DNA of 64,000 nt from Vicugna pacos (Eukaryota > Chordata > Mammalia > Artiodactyla > Camelidae), in the NCBI RefSeq assembly GCF_048564905.1, contig NC_133019.1:11636501-11700500 (forward strand), written 5' to 3'. The notes beneath the pieces are model-generated. The model ran no database searches and had not been told where the DNA came from. It saw nothing but the letters and a program-made list of their open reading frames with translations. Position 1 is the stretch's first letter. Each line of letters starts with the position of its first letter. The translations under genes and the position numbers were made by a program. This document shows, piece by piece, positions 29,650-41,280 of this stretch.

Positions 29650-30236
29650 ACTTCACTGAAGGAATGGGTAGGTGGCTGTGTGTAACAAAGGTCTCAGTGT
29701 TACTGAACCAAACTTGGGTCTGCTTGCCTGTGTGCAGTAAAGCCAATCTACTGACATCAGGTTGTGGCGAAGGAAAGTGCAGCATTTACTGCAGGGGGTC
29801 CAGGCAACTAGTGCTTAAAAAATCCAAACTCTCTGGTGGCTTTCAGGGTAAGGCTTTAAAAGACAAGGTGCAGAAGAGGGTTGTGGGGTGTATGATAAGC
29901 TTGTGGACATTCTTCTGATTGGTTCGTGGTAAGTTGGTCAGGAGTAAACATCTTCAACCTTCTGGTTCCAACCGGTCTAGGGCCTACCTCTTTGTGGTCA
30001 GCATACAGTTAATTTCTTCCACCTCCTGGGGGTTTCATTTTCTGCAAAACAGCTCAACGGATATAGCTCAGAATATTACCTATAGCTCTTGAGGAGAAAT
30101 GAAAGGTCCTTGACTTTGTTTAATGGCTAAACTATTATTCTTTTGACTTGCTTGACTATTTTCCTTTGTTTCTGCATTTTCTCACTTCTCTGATTAAATG
30201 TATTCTTTGGAACTTGGGGAAGGCCTAGGATGCTAA
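29650..30236. mobile_element. Probable LTR fossil (artiodactyl ERV type)
   Basis: The text resembles an LTR I recall from artiodactyls ('gatcagcttgtggaca', 'ccttctggttccaacc', 'gcatttctcacttctctgattaaatgtatt'). Family not named; ends approximate. Confidence 0.4.
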
Positions 30237-30239
30237 AAT

Positions 30240-31240
30240 TTTTCTACCAACAGAAGGCTGACAGAGGACATAAGCGCGGTCTGTCCCAGGAAGGTCCCGT
30301 AGGTCCTGCTTGGTTACCTTAGTCACACTGGAGGCTTTGCTGGGTTCTTCTCATCGCTCAACACACCCTGAGGTGAAGATTTTATTCCACTCGTGACAAA
30401 GTACCACTTGGAGGGGACCAGGTTTATCACTCGGTTCTGGCGCCAGGTAAATTTATGCCTGAAGTAGAACCTTGAGATCTGTCAATTCCTCCCAAGACTC
30501 TTAGCTCTAGAGTTTTCCTTAGGCCACTTACCCTGCCTCATGCTCTTAGCCCAAGACTCCTCTACCTTCCGCCCTACCCCTCTCTTCCTCTCTCAGCCCT
30601 TTCCTCTTGTGCCATTTGGAATTCCACAGTGAAGAGATCACCCGAAATTCTCAATCTCTTGACACAGGAAGCCTGACACCTCTCCCTCAAGAATCAAGAG
30701 GAAAAGTCTGAACATTTTCCTTATTCCTCACTGTCTCTCCCAGCCCATTAGGTTTTCACTCTTCTGCATGAAACCTTAATGCTGTTGCCATGTCCCCATG
30801 GTCCATCCATGACTTCAGCTGCAGCCACGTGGTCACTTTTGATGCACACTGAGGCCATCTCACACCAAAGCCTGCTGCTAGGACACATGCAGCTTTTTCT
30901 GCCTCAGTTTGCAGGCGGGCACAATTCCAAACCAGCAGGAGAGGGTAGGGAGTGGATGTTCCCATAGGCAGCCCTCTGCTAATGGGAGAGGAGTGAGTGG
31001 ATCATGCCCCTGCCTTCTGTCAGTCAGAGGATTCATTCTGAAGCGCAATCTACATGGTTCCTCAGAGGGTCTCCAAAAAGACTGGGCTCCAGTTACAGAT
31101 TTAGTTCCTCTTTTTTGTTCTGTAAGCCCCTAATCTGTTTTTCTTTTTGTGCTGCACTGGACAGCATCTCTGTCTGATACAAGACCGACTAGAAGTGGGG
31201 ACATGGGACAGTCTTCTCAGTCATTAATTTGGAAGTAAAG
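30240..31240. other. Intergenic stretch with no recognised element
   Basis: No convincing gene or repeat. Short open frames only, with no domain and no splice pattern that I trust. Confidence 0.5.
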
Positions 31241-31244
31241 CTGC

Positions 31245-32030
31245 TATTTCCCCATTTAGGATAACATTTACTGTAGGATTTTAATAGTTACTGTTTATCA
31301 GGTTAAGGAATTCCTTTCTAGTTCCAATTTATCTATGAAGAGTTTTCATCCTGAACAGGCATGGGATTTTTAATTTTTTCTGTTTCTATTGAGATGTTCA
31401 CATGGTTTTTCTCTTCATCTGTGTATGTGGTGAATTACATTTATAGATTTTCCAATATTAAACCATCGTTGTATAACTGAGTAAATCCTATTTAGTAGTA
31501 GTGTGTTTCTTTTCCTTCTTCTTTTTTTTTTTTTTCTAACATGGTTGAATTCAACATGCTAATATTTTATTTAGGATTTTTGCCTCAATTTTCATTAGCG
31601 AAATAGGCTTAAAATTTGTTATAGTGTCCTCATTTGCTTTTTGTATTGAGGTTATGTTGGCCTGAATGAATGAGTTAAGCAGTATTTTATTTCTTCAATA
31701 TTCTGGAAGAATTCAGCTTTTTCTGGCATGGTAAGTCATTTGCAAGCATTCACTCATTTTTCAGCTTCTAAATGTTAGTTCCATTTCCTATCTGCTGTTA
31801 TCTTCATACTCTCCTTGTCTTTTGTGGGTATATGCCATTTTAGTAGGGTTTCAGGCGATAAAGCAGATAAAGAACATGCGTGTTCAGCCTGTCATGTTTA
31901 ACCCCAAATCTGGTATCTCTATTTCCTTTCTCGCTTATATGCATTTATCTGTGAAGTTTGACTAATTGGCAGTTGATCGTATAAAGAGTAGATTCAGATC
32001 TGAGCTTGCATATTTAAATTTAAATTACTC
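31245..32030 (-). repeat. Old L1 ORF2 fragment
   Basis: Antisense ORF2 landmarks: 'gtggtgaattacatttatagattttc', 'ttaaaccatcgttgtat', 'gcctcaattttcattagcgaaata'. Diverged. Confidence 0.65.
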
Positions 32031-32171
32031 ATTTTAATGGAAGAGCTAATAAACCTATACAACATAAAACAATACATAATTGAAAAATAGTTTACCAATC
32101 CATTAGCAACAAGCACCCTTAATGCCCAGATTTTAAGCCTCAAATACTATTTCCCATTAAAAGTAATCAAG

Positions 32172-32318
32172 GATGGTGGGGGGAGGTATAGCTCAGTGGT
32201 AGAGTGCCTGCTTAGCATGTACCAGGTCCTGGGATCATTTCTTAGTACCTCCATTAGAAAATAAATAAATAAACAAACCTAATTACCTCCCCCCAAAAAG
32301 AAAAAACAAACAAACAAA
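32172..32318 (+). mobile_element. Vic-1-type camelid SINE
   Basis: 'gggaggtatagctcagtggtagagtgcctgcttagcatg', then the diverged B box and a CAAA-rich tail. Perfect 12-bp duplication aaagtaatcaag at 32160-32171 and 32319-32330. Confidence 0.95.
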
Positions 32319-32697
32319 AAAGTAATCAAGCACACTTGACAAATTGTGGATGATTCAGGCTGAGGGTAAGAAGTGTATAAGATGGGACTGGAACATCTTG
32401 TCACTTGTGTCAAAAAGCCTCTCATGTAAGGAATTACCTTGATGCTACCTACAATGACCTCCTAATATACTGTATAACAAGCAATCCTAGAGATCACAGA
32501 ACAGAATGGTTCACAGTGAAATCTGAGTAAACGGTTCTAGGCGCTGGGCATCAAAGACTGCTAACATCAGCAGAAAAGACAACCACACATTATGTACTTC
32601 TTGAAGGAAGAACACGGTACCACCTGTGAGGTAGACTTGCTTACAAAAAAGCAACCTTGAATCTGACTGAGCCTCAGTCAAGCCTGTATCATGACGC

Positions 32698-32858
32698 TCA
32701 GGTGTGATCAGTATCTCCTAACAGCTTGTTAGGAGTGCAAAATTACAGGACTTGCCTCAGATCAGAAACAGAAACTCTGAAGGTGGGGTCCAGCAATCAG
32801 TTTCAACAAGCCGTTCAGAAGACTCTGATGCCCACTAAAGACTGAGAACTATTGTTCT
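32698..32858 (+). mobile_element. MER20 (hAT-Charlie DNA transposon)
   Basis: 'aacagcttgttaggagtgcaaaat', 'agaaacagaaactctgaaggtggggtccagcaatcagtttcaacaagcc', 'gaagactctgatgcccactaaagactgagaac'. Confidence 0.75.
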
Positions 32859-32929
32859 AAATGCGATACCGATTCATAGGAAACACAGAGGAACATACTA
32901 CACAGCATGGTGATAATGCAGGCAAAAAA

Positions 32930-33356
32930 TCCAGACAGTGGAAAACTCTATAGACAAAAGACCCAGTCTCTTTAAATGTAAATTGCAAGGAAATAAAAAA
33001 GAGATGAAGGGGACTTATAGATCAAAAGAGACTTAAGAAACATATGGACCAACTGCAAATTTTGGAAACATAATTCAATGTCAGCTGTAAAAACATTTTA
33101 TAACATTTATGAGATAACTGGAAATTTTAACACTGGGTATTTAATAGGAAATGTTAATTCTTTTTAGCTTGGATAATAACATTGACATTATGGGTGAAAT
33201 GGTGTGATTTCTTCAATTTGTTCAAAATAATATTGGATGGGTAGGTGGAGGTATAAATGGGAAAAGGCTGGGTGATAGGTACTTAGGGTTCATTACACCA
33301 TTTTGTATATTTTTGTGTATGTTCGAAATTCTCTATAGTAAAAAGCTAAAAAAAAA
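32930..33356 (+). repeat. Old L1-type 3' end
   Basis: 'gacttaagaaacatatggaccaa', 'ggttcattacaccattttgtatatt', 'gaaattctctatagtaaaaag' plus A-tail is the common L1M-type 3' terminus. Confidence 0.6.
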
Positions 33357-33399
33357 TTGCCTTTAATCCTGTGGGGCTTTGTGAGAATCCATGGGAACA

Positions 33400-33570
33400 G
33401 CTTTGAATTTAAATTCAGAATCCCCAGAATGGACCCCAGTTCTAGCATTTACTTTGTAGTAGGAGTGAGCTGGAGTGCTGTGCAAATCACTTCAGATCTG
33501 CCGTCCTCATTTTCTTCATCTGTAAACAATAGAAAGAATTAAATGATACAGTGTGTTCAAATGCTTTGCA
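33400..33570 (+). repeat. MIR SINE
   Basis: 'ccccagttctagcatttac', 'tgtgcaaatcacttcagatctgccgtcctcattttcttcatctg'. Diverged. Confidence 0.55.
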
Positions 33571-34069
33571 AAGAGCTTTGCAGATGGAAGGTTCTAGTAC
33601 TCACTATCTGTGAATTCCTTGAAGCCTGCTATGGTATCTTCTACTATTTTGTTGGCACAGTGTGGGGCATATATCAGGTACACTTCAAGTGTTTAGCCTC
33701 AGTTTTCTTATTTAATCAAATCATTACTTATTAAATAAATGAATGAATGAGTCCATTCTAAATTCTAGGTTTTAGACTCCTAGGTTGATTCATTCATTCA
33801 ATAATTAAGAGCTAGAATAAATGAATAAAAGTAGGTCACACATCTTTCAAATTATTATTTAATTTTACATTATACATATTCAGGTAGAATCTATTATAGA
33901 TTATATTTGCTCCTCTCCTTTCATGATGGCTTCTAGGCTTAAAACAGTGGAAGGTGGAGAACTCTTATTCAGTATAAAGTTTTCAATTATGATATTCACT
34001 TAAATACAAAAATAAGCAAAGTTAAAGCTGAGACTCAGTATTAGGGCTTCACTCTTGGAGCTTCGAGTT

Positions 34070-34083
34070 CCACCAGAGGGCGC
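34070..34083 (+). promoter_or_regulatory. CTCF-type site between CD3E and MPZL2
   Basis: CCACCAGAGGGCGC matches the CTCF core CCASYAGRKGGCRS at every position. It lies 11.4 kb from CD3E exon 1 and 11.2 kb from the MPZL2 start codon, in non-repeat sequence just before an L2 remnant. Strong motif; occupancy is inference. Confidence 0.6.
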
Positions 34084-34139
34084 TCCAGACTGCATAGCTT
34101 CACTGAGGCCGGGCACACAGGAGCCTATCCGGTAGGTGT

Positions 34140-34610
34140 GCAGTCACTCACTTAGCAAGTGCACTTTGAACCTCTACCATGTGCCTAGCAGTTTTAGGTG
34201 CTGAGGATACAGAGATGAACAGACCTGGATCCTGCCTTCAAGGGATTCAGTGTAGAGTGGAGACAGATGTGTAAACAAGTAATGATGGCATAGTGCAGCA
34301 AGGGCCATAATAAAGGTGTCACAAGGTGTAAGGAACTATTAGCTCTGGCTCCAGGGGTCAGGGAAGCCTTCATAGAATGTGAGCCTAAATTTGAAAGGCA
34401 AATAAGAGTTCATCAGGTGGACAAAGTAGACAGAATAGCATACAGACACCCACACACACGTGAACGTAAGAACAAGCATATGATCCGTTTTGACATGGTT
34501 ACGAATAAGTTTCAAGGAGCCTGGAAAATGGGGAAATGGGGCTGGATAGTTGTGGTCAGATTATGAAAGGCCTTATTCCATGAAAAGAGCCCCTTAGTGT
34601 ACACGTTCAG
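34140..34610 (+). repeat. L2 LINE 3' end
   Basis: 'ctaccatgtgcctagcagttttaggtgctgaggatacagagatgaac', 'ctgccttcaagggattcagtg', and 'tggtcagattatgaaaggccttattcc' in L2 order. Confidence 0.75.
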
Positions 34611-34619
34611 CTCAATAGG

Positions 34620-35580
34620 GGCAATCTTAAAGTAGTGCAGTCTAGAAGGGACTATTCCCTCATCATAGTTATGCACAAAATAGTTCCTTTACTTTTTTTG
34701 TCTTTTAAAGGATCCTCAGGGAGCATGAACTTCACAAATCTTCTGATTTTATAATCAGTGCCGTTTGGTTACTCATTTCCCCACATTTTTTGCATTTGAT
34801 CTATGTGACTTTTAGATGTGTCCGAAAATCACACTAGCTCTCAAATGCATGAAGATTTGCCGTCATTAAGGATCTCAAAACAAAACAAAACTGGTTCAGG
34901 CTGCTAAGGCAGTTCCAGAAGAGTCATTTGAGAAACGTTTAGAATAACGTCAGCGTCATTAGAATAAGAGCTTGCACTCAGGGTGATAGCTTTAAATGAT
35001 CATTTGTACCCTGTCTTTCTCTGAAAGCCTCTGGTTACTGCTAGTGTAGCTCAGTAGACACTGACACTCAGAGGGCATGTAACGCGGGGACAGACTGGAA
35101 GAAAACAGCAACGTTGCTGGGACTTCGCTGTCTTCCGCTGGGGCTGAACCCCAGTGGGCTGAGCAAGAGTGCTCTCTCTCTCTTGCTCTGACTCAGTGGA
35201 GGAGACTCAGATCCTGTTTGCCTGGACAAGCAGCCAGTTGCCCTTTCCACCCAGAAATGCTTCCAAGCCAACTGGTTCAACCTGCTTGTTCCCTTGCAGG
35301 CATCAGGCCTCCCTGGGAAATGGAGGGAAGGCGGAGGGCAGAGAGGCTGAAATGCCTGAGCTAACTCAGCACCTTTTCTTCTCAGCATTCAATGGACCTG
35401 TGATGGAAAAAGCGGTCCTGAGGCCTTGCGGCATCTGAGGTTTTCTGAGTCGGACCGAGTTTTGAGGATGAAGAACTTTAAATCAGAACAGTAGACTCTT
35501 CTAAGCTTAAGGCTGGAAGGACCTTTAGAAGTCACGTGGTCCAACACCCTCATTTCATAAATGTGGAAACGGGGAGCCTG
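34620..35580. other. Mostly unique intergenic DNA
   Basis: No recognised repeat except short fragments. An open frame at 35169-35438 has no domain. No gene called. Confidence 0.5.
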
Positions 35581-35587
35581 AGAGTTA

Positions 35588-35735
35588 AAAATAGGGTGAC
35601 CCTATGTCCCAGCATCCCTGAAACAGTCCTGGTTCATGCCTCTTTTTCCAGTGTAAATATCAAGAATGCCACCTTCAATCTCAAAATGCCCTAGTCTGGA
35701 CAATAAATTATATGGTCACCTATGCCCACCTTATG
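35588..35735. mobile_element. Small DNA-transposon-like element
   Basis: Ends tagggtgaccctatgtcc and (reverse complement of the right end) taggtgaccatat form terminal inverted repeats about 148 bp apart. I recall this as a common mammalian MITE but cannot name it safely. Confidence 0.5.
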
Positions 35736-36149
35736 AGGAAAGAAGGGTTATGATTAGGTGGTGAGCAGTGAAGAATGTTAGTGGAAAGAAACAGTTTGAG
35801 AAAGGTCAGATCTCTTTTTTCAGTAAGTCTGTTGCTAAATTACATTTTCTTCGAAAGAATTTTTGCTTCTCAAGATACAATAGAGAGTAATAAGCATAAA
35901 GATCTTAGTTAATTTGCAGTTTCTTATTACTAATAGCATGGTTAAATTCTGTTTGGCTGTTATAAACAAATTACTATAAATCATTTATATAAAAATACCA
36001 AACAAATAAACTAGTTTAGGAGAAAAACTCAAAATGGTAGTGGGTTTTTGGTCAAAGAACAACTTGACTTTGGTTTTGTGATAAAGAATTTTCAGTCAAA
36101 ATTTACGCTTTCACCATTATATTAAAAGTTCTTGTTTCTGCTAGCCTGA

Positions 36150-36245
36150 GATCAATTTACTCAATCATCAATGTTTACTGAACACCTACAGTGTGCTGAG
36201 TACTGTGTTTGATCAGTGAGACAGAGCATTCTTTTCCAAGAAGCT
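36150..36245 (+). repeat. L2-like 3' fragment
   Basis: 'tgtttactgaacacctacagtgtgctgagtactg'. Confidence 0.5.
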
Positions 36246-36249
36246 GATA

Positions 36250-36880
36250 AACATTTTTTTAGTCAAAGTATATTTCATTTACAATGTTGTGTTAGTTTCA
36301 GGTGTACAGCATAATACTTCAGATTTGTTTTTCAGATTATATTCTATTATAGGTTATTAAAAGATATTGGGTATAATTCCTTGTGCTATACAGTAAATCT
36401 TGTTGCTTATCTATTTTAAATATAGTAATTTGTATCTGTTAGTCCCATACTCCTAATTTGTCTTCCTCCCTGTCCCTTTTCCCTTTGGTAATCATAGGTT
36501 TGTTTTCTATGCCTGTGAGTCTGTTTCTTTTTTGTATACAGATTCATTTGTATTATTTTTTAGATTCCACGTATAAGTGATGTCATATAGTATTTGTCTT
36601 TCTCTATCTGACTTATTTCACTAAGCATAATAATCCCTAGGTCCAATCATGTTGCTGCAAATAGCATTATTTCATTCTTTTTTATAGCTAAGTAGTATTC
36701 CATTGTATATATACCACATCTTCTTAAGCCAATTATCTGTTGACGGGCACTTGGGTTGCGTCCATGTCTTGGCTATTGTAGATAGTGCTGCTATGAACAT
36801 CGTGGGGCATATCTCTTTACAAATTTCAGTTTTTCCAGATATATACCCAGGAGTGGAATTGCTAGACTATTTTTTTTTTT
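36250..36880 (-). mobile_element. L1 LINE 3' fragment, artiodactyl type
   Basis: Antisense 3'UTR ('gtgttagtttcaggtgtacagcataat') followed by ORF2 C-terminal text ('ctaagtagtattccattgtatatata', 'tatgaacatcgtggggc'). Confidence 0.85.
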
Positions 36881-36959
36881 AGATTTTATAGTAGTTTTAT
36901 TTTTATTTTAATTTAAGAGTTGGTTTCTTTTTATTTGGGACTAACTATGGACTGTCATT

Positions 36960-37140
36960 AATGTGGAAGCTGACTGAGTAATGTTAAGAATCAAAGTGTA
37001 CTTGTGGTAGCTCACAGTGAAAAAATGTGACAATGAATATATGTATGTTCATGTATAACTGAAAAATTGTGCTCTACACTGGAATTTGACACAACATTTT
37101 AAAATGACTATAACTCAATAAAAAATGTTAAAAAAAAGAA
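36960..37140 (+). mobile_element. L1 LINE 3' end
   Basis: 'gaatatatgtatgttcatgtataactgaaaaattgtgctctacac', 'aatgactataactcaataaaaaatg' plus A-tail. Confidence 0.8.
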
Positions 37141-37183
37141 AGTGTAGAATAAAGCCAATACACATATTCAACACTATAGTTTG

Positions 37184-37459
37184 CTTTTTTTTGTTGGGGT
37201 GGGGAGTTGATTTATTTATTTATTTTAATTGAGGTACTGGGGATTGAACACAGGACCTCATGCACATTAAGCATGCTCTCTACCACTGAGATACATCCTC
37301 CCTACTCTGTGGCTGCACTTTTTTTTTTTTTAAAGTTTTCTCTGTTTTTAAAATCTTTTGGGGGGGTTACTTTTTTATATTAATGGGGGTTCTGGGGATT
37401 GAACCCAGGACCTCGTGCATGCTAAGCACGCACTCTACCGCTAAGCTATATCCTCTTCC
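37184..37459 (-). mobile_element. Two Vic-1-type SINEs in tandem
   Basis: Two antisense heads (about 37225-37305 and 37385-37458, each with 'gattgaac.caggacctc.tgca') sit between one imperfect 10-bp flank pair, ctatagtttg (37174-37183) and ctgtagtttg (37460-37469). Likely one SINE inserted into the T-rich tail of another. Confidence 0.85.
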
Positions 37460-37624
37460 CTGTAGTTTGTAGTTACAAAATTTTTAGAATTTCTTTGCCT
37501 CAAACGTTCACAGCAGAGGTATTCATTTCATTTGCCCACTTTACTTCTAAATACCACCACAGTTACTGGGATTGTGTGAGATAGACAAATAAGACTAAAA
37601 AAAGATAGAGTTTTTACATTTTAC

Positions 37625-38212
37625 AGTTTAATGAACACTGGAACAAAGAGAATTCCAAACCATAAGACAGATGTGACAGTCTTATCGAATATTTTTAATA
37701 GTTTATTGAAACAGATATGGTCATTAGTAACACTCATAAAAGTGAGGGAATATATCTCCACACAATAAAAGCCATTTATGACAAACTCACAGCCAACAAA
37801 ATACTGGTGAAAAGATGAAAGTCTTCCTGCTAAACTCTGGAATAAGACAAGAATGCCCACTCTCATTGCTTCTATTTAACATAGTATTGGAAGTCCCACC
37901 CACAACAATCAGACAAGAAAAAGGAATTAAAGGTATCCAAATTGGAAAGGAAGAGGTAAAACTGTCACTATTTACAGATGACATGATACTTTATGTAGAG
38001 AATCCTAGTCTCCCACGCAAAAACTATTAGAACCAATAAATGAATTCAGCCAGTTAGCAGGATATAAGGTTAGTATACAGAAATCAGTTGCATTTCTATA
38101 CACTGATAATGAAATACTGGAAAGAGAAAGTTAAAAACCAATCCCATTTAAAACCACATCGAAAATAAAATACAATAAAATACCTAGAAATAAATTTAAC
38201 AAAGGAGGTGCA
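37625..38212 (+). mobile_element. L1 LINE ORF2 reverse-transcriptase fragment
   Basis: Plus-strand frames encode [20 protein letters not shown] and [13 protein letters not shown], the L1 RT core with a variant FADD box. A plain LINE remnant, truncated at both ends. Confidence 0.85.
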
Positions 38213-38800
38213 TGTCAGTGTAACAGGTCTCCCAGATTTCTTGCAGTTTCTAAGAGTCTGTCCCCTGATTTTGTGCTCTCTACCTGTCCACCTTCATCTC
38301 TTGGAACAGACCACTCCTTCGAATTGCTTCAGTTACAGATTCCATACTTCTCCCACTTGTGACATCACAAACTTACTGCATCTGCAACCCCTCTTTCTCC
38401 CTGAGGTGGTTGTTGCAGGAGTAAAGAGTCAGAGGCAGAGTTACAATACATCCAGGACTCTGGACAGAAAGTTGCTGATGCTGAGGCCAGGGGAGAACAG
38501 AACTGCTGATTCCGATTTCAAGTCAGGTCTTGCCGCAGGCTTCTTAGTAAGCCTCCACTTGCTGCTATTCTGTAAGCAGTCTAATTGCAAGGTCAGCTTC
38601 CCTCAAGAAGCTTAGGTCCGTTTCTAAAGGTAAGTGTATGATCTAGTGACGTTTATGGAGCAAAATATTCGAATGTGTTGGAAAAGATGAAGCTTTTTCC
38701 CACCCTGCCTGGCACACTGTTGCGTATGTGGAGACTCCATCTTTTAATTAACTAACAGATTATTCTCCACTTCCTTACTTTTATAATTGACTGAGTGCTT
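38213..38800. other. Unrecognised intergenic stretch
   Basis: No repeat I can name. A 135-codon open frame (38208-38615) begins in the L1 edge and shows no domain, so I do not call it. Confidence 0.5.
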
Positions 38801-38807
38801 GATGCAA

Positions 38808-38880
38808 TTATTTTTGAAAAATAGAAGTATAGTTGATGTACAATATAGGTTGTCCTTTCTTACTCTACGATGGTCACACA
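38808..38880 (-). repeat. L1 3'UTR scrap
   Basis: 'aaaatagaagtatagttgatgtacaatatagg' is the antisense artiodactyl L1 3' terminus. Confidence 0.55.
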
Positions 38881-38889
38881 ATTACCTTC

Positions 38890-39470
38890 TGAAAACCTCA
38901 AACTGGCATCTCTAGTTCAGAGCTCTTTGGAGCTCAGATCCATTTATCCCATTTTGTACTGAACATCTCTGCTTGGCTGTGCTCCAGGGACATCAAATTC
39001 AACAACTCCTCATCCTCTCTATTTTAGAGAAAGGAAGCCACTGTCCACCAAGTTTCTTATGCTAAAAATTTGAGAATTATCTTCTAATACTTTCCCACAA
39101 TTCCACTTCCAATCATGTACCAATCCCCATCCATTCTACCTCCTTCATCTCTCAAATCCTTAACTTCTCTCCATTCCCTCTGCCATTGTTTCACTTCAGG
39201 TCAAATCATCTGCCTGAATTACTGTTCCCATAAGCAGCTTTTTGCTTCCAGTCTTATTCCTCTCCATTGTCTTTCTCCAAATCGCAGTTGAGTGATCTTA
39301 ATACAGCCACTTTCTGCTTACAAGTTTTCAATATCTTCCCATTGCCCTCAGGATAAATTCCAAACTCCTTAGCCCTTATTTAGGGCCTTTAGGGTCCCGC
39401 CTCTGATTAGATCTTCAGTCTCACCTCTGGTCATTCATTCTTCTTTTTGCCCTTTTCTCACCACCCTCAA
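38890..39470 (-). repeat. L2-like LINE fragment
   Basis: 'tcccattgccctcaggataaattccaaactcctt' and 'aaattactgttcccataagcagc'-type text are antisense L2 landmarks. Confidence 0.65.
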
Positions 39471-39474
39471 TAGG

Positions 39475-39640
39475 TATTAGAATGAATAAATCTCTGTCCC
39501 TCAATTTCCTCATCTATAAATTGGAGACTGCTGCTTATCTTGCTATTACGGAGATCAGAAATAGTATTTGTGACATGCCTACTGTGGTGCAGGGTACAGA
39601 ACAAGCACTTGATAAATGGTAATTTTTAGTTAATGGTAAT
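39475..39640 (+). repeat. MIR-like fragment
   Basis: 'cctcaatttcctcatctataaattgg' and 'acaagcacttgataaatgg'. Confidence 0.5.
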
Positions 39641-40043
39641 TTTCATTTGTTAAAAATGACTAGTATTCTAAGGAATGTCTAAACTAGAATGATGTAAAAT
39701 AATGACCCTTAAACATTTTATTACTAAGTTCGGTGTTGTCCTTTACTTAATGCCAAGGAAAATGGTAAAGGAGGAAGTAGATTTTTGTCAACATTATGAA
39801 AAATTTCAAACATGCAGTAAACACCTGTTTTTCCTGCCTAGATTCTTCAATGAACAATTTTACTATATACATGCTTTATCACATATCAATATTCCTCTTC
39901 TCATCCCTTATCCACCCAACCATTAAGATCCATTAATCTTATTTTATGTATTTTAAAATTGCAGACATCAACACAACCCCCTACATACTTCAGCATTAAT
40001 AAGAGTTCAATATTTATGTATAATTCCTTTTAAGAATATATTG

Positions 40044-40170
40044 AGGGGGAGGTAGAGTGCGTGCTTAGTACCCACGAGGTCCTGGGTTCAATTCCCAGTA
40101 CTTCCAATCAGTCAATCAATAAACATAATTACCTCCCCGCCACACAAAAAATAGACAAACAAAAGCAGAA
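40044..40170 (+). mobile_element. Vic-1-type camelid SINE lacking its A box
   Basis: Head jumps from 'gggggaggtag' to 'agtgcgtgcttagtacccacgagg', so the tatagctcagtgg A box is deleted. B box and tail intact. Flanks ttaagaatatattg (40030-40043) and ttaagtatatattg (40171-40184). Confidence 0.92.
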
Positions 40171-40184
40171 TTAAGTATATATTG

Positions 40185-41000
40185 TAATAAAATTTGCATA
40201 CAATGAAACATACAACTTAACACACAAACCATTCAAAGAACTTTGGCAAATGCATAAGCCTGTGTAACTCAAACCCATATCAAGATGCAGAACATTAACA
40301 TCACTCTGGGAAGCTCCTTCGTGTCCTCCAGTCGATCCCTTCTGCCTCTCCCACAAGGGCAAGCATTGTTATGATTTCTTCCACCAAAGGTTAGTTTTGC
40401 CTGTTCTAGAACTTCATGTAAGTGGAATCAAAGAGTAAATAGTACTTTATGTGTGGCTAATTTTGTTCAACATAATATATTTGAGATTCATCCATGTGGT
40501 TGTATGTGTCAGTAGTTTATTCCTTTTCACTCCTGAGACGTATCCCATCCTATGAGTATTCTATGGTATTTACCCATTTTTCTGTTGATGGACCCCTGGG
40601 TTGTTTCCAGTTTGGGACTATTACAAATAAAGCTTCTAGAAATACTCTCATGCGAGTCTTTCTGTGGATATATAACTTCATTTGTCTTGGATAAATATCT
40701 AGCAGCGGAATTGCTAAGGTGGTTAGCTTTCTGTGAAACTTAGCTTTATAAGAAACTGCTAGATACTAACTACTATGAATAAAGTAGGTAAACAAGTTTC
40801 TACCGTATAGCACAGGAAACTATATCAATATCTTGCAGCAACCTATAATGAAAAGAATATGAATATATGTATGTACATGAATGACTGAAACACTATGCTG
40901 TACACCAGAAATGGACACATTGTAAACTGACTATACTTCAATTTTAAAAATTTGAAAAAAAAAAAGAGAAACTGCTAGATCTTCTCCCAACACAGCCATG
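40185..41000 (-). mobile_element. Old L1 LINE fragment split by a younger L1 end
   Basis: Antisense L1 ORF2/3'UTR text from about 40185 to 40766 ('gattcatccatgtggttgtatgtgtcag', 'gttgatggacccctgggttg'), resuming after 40980 ('cttctcccaacacagccatgg'). Confidence 0.75.
40765..40966 (+). mobile_element. Young L1 3' end inserted in older L1
   Basis: 'gaatatatgtatgtacatgaatgactgaaacactatgctgtacaccag' to A-tail. Perfect 14-bp duplication agaaactgctagat at 40751-40764 and 40967-40980. Confidence 0.9.
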
Positions 41001-41034
41001 GGAACGGGTTTCAATATCTTAACTAAGTATAACC

Positions 41035-41280
41035 ACAAACAAACAACTAAATTTACCGAGTGCCTTCTGTGGGCAGTGAGCAGAGGGCTTCACTTAAACA
41101 CATCATTTCACCTGTTTCTTATTCCAAGCCTATGGGGCAGATGCTATTATTCTCATTTTACATGTGAGGTAACTGAGGCACAGAGAATCAACCAACTACC
41201 CAGGCCACACAGCTAGTAAGTGGCCGAGCTTGGATTTGGACCTAAGCAGGTTGGACTTCAGCGCCTACGCCTCACACTTC
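41035..41280 (-). repeat. MIR SINE
   Basis: Antisense MIR, well kept: 'ctattattctcattttacatgtgaggtaactgaggcacagag', 'cacacagctagtaagtggccgagc'. Confidence 0.88.

Noticed and set aside
38208-38615. 135-codon plus-strand open frame
   Set aside because: Starts at an L1 edge and shows no domain, signal peptide or membrane segment.
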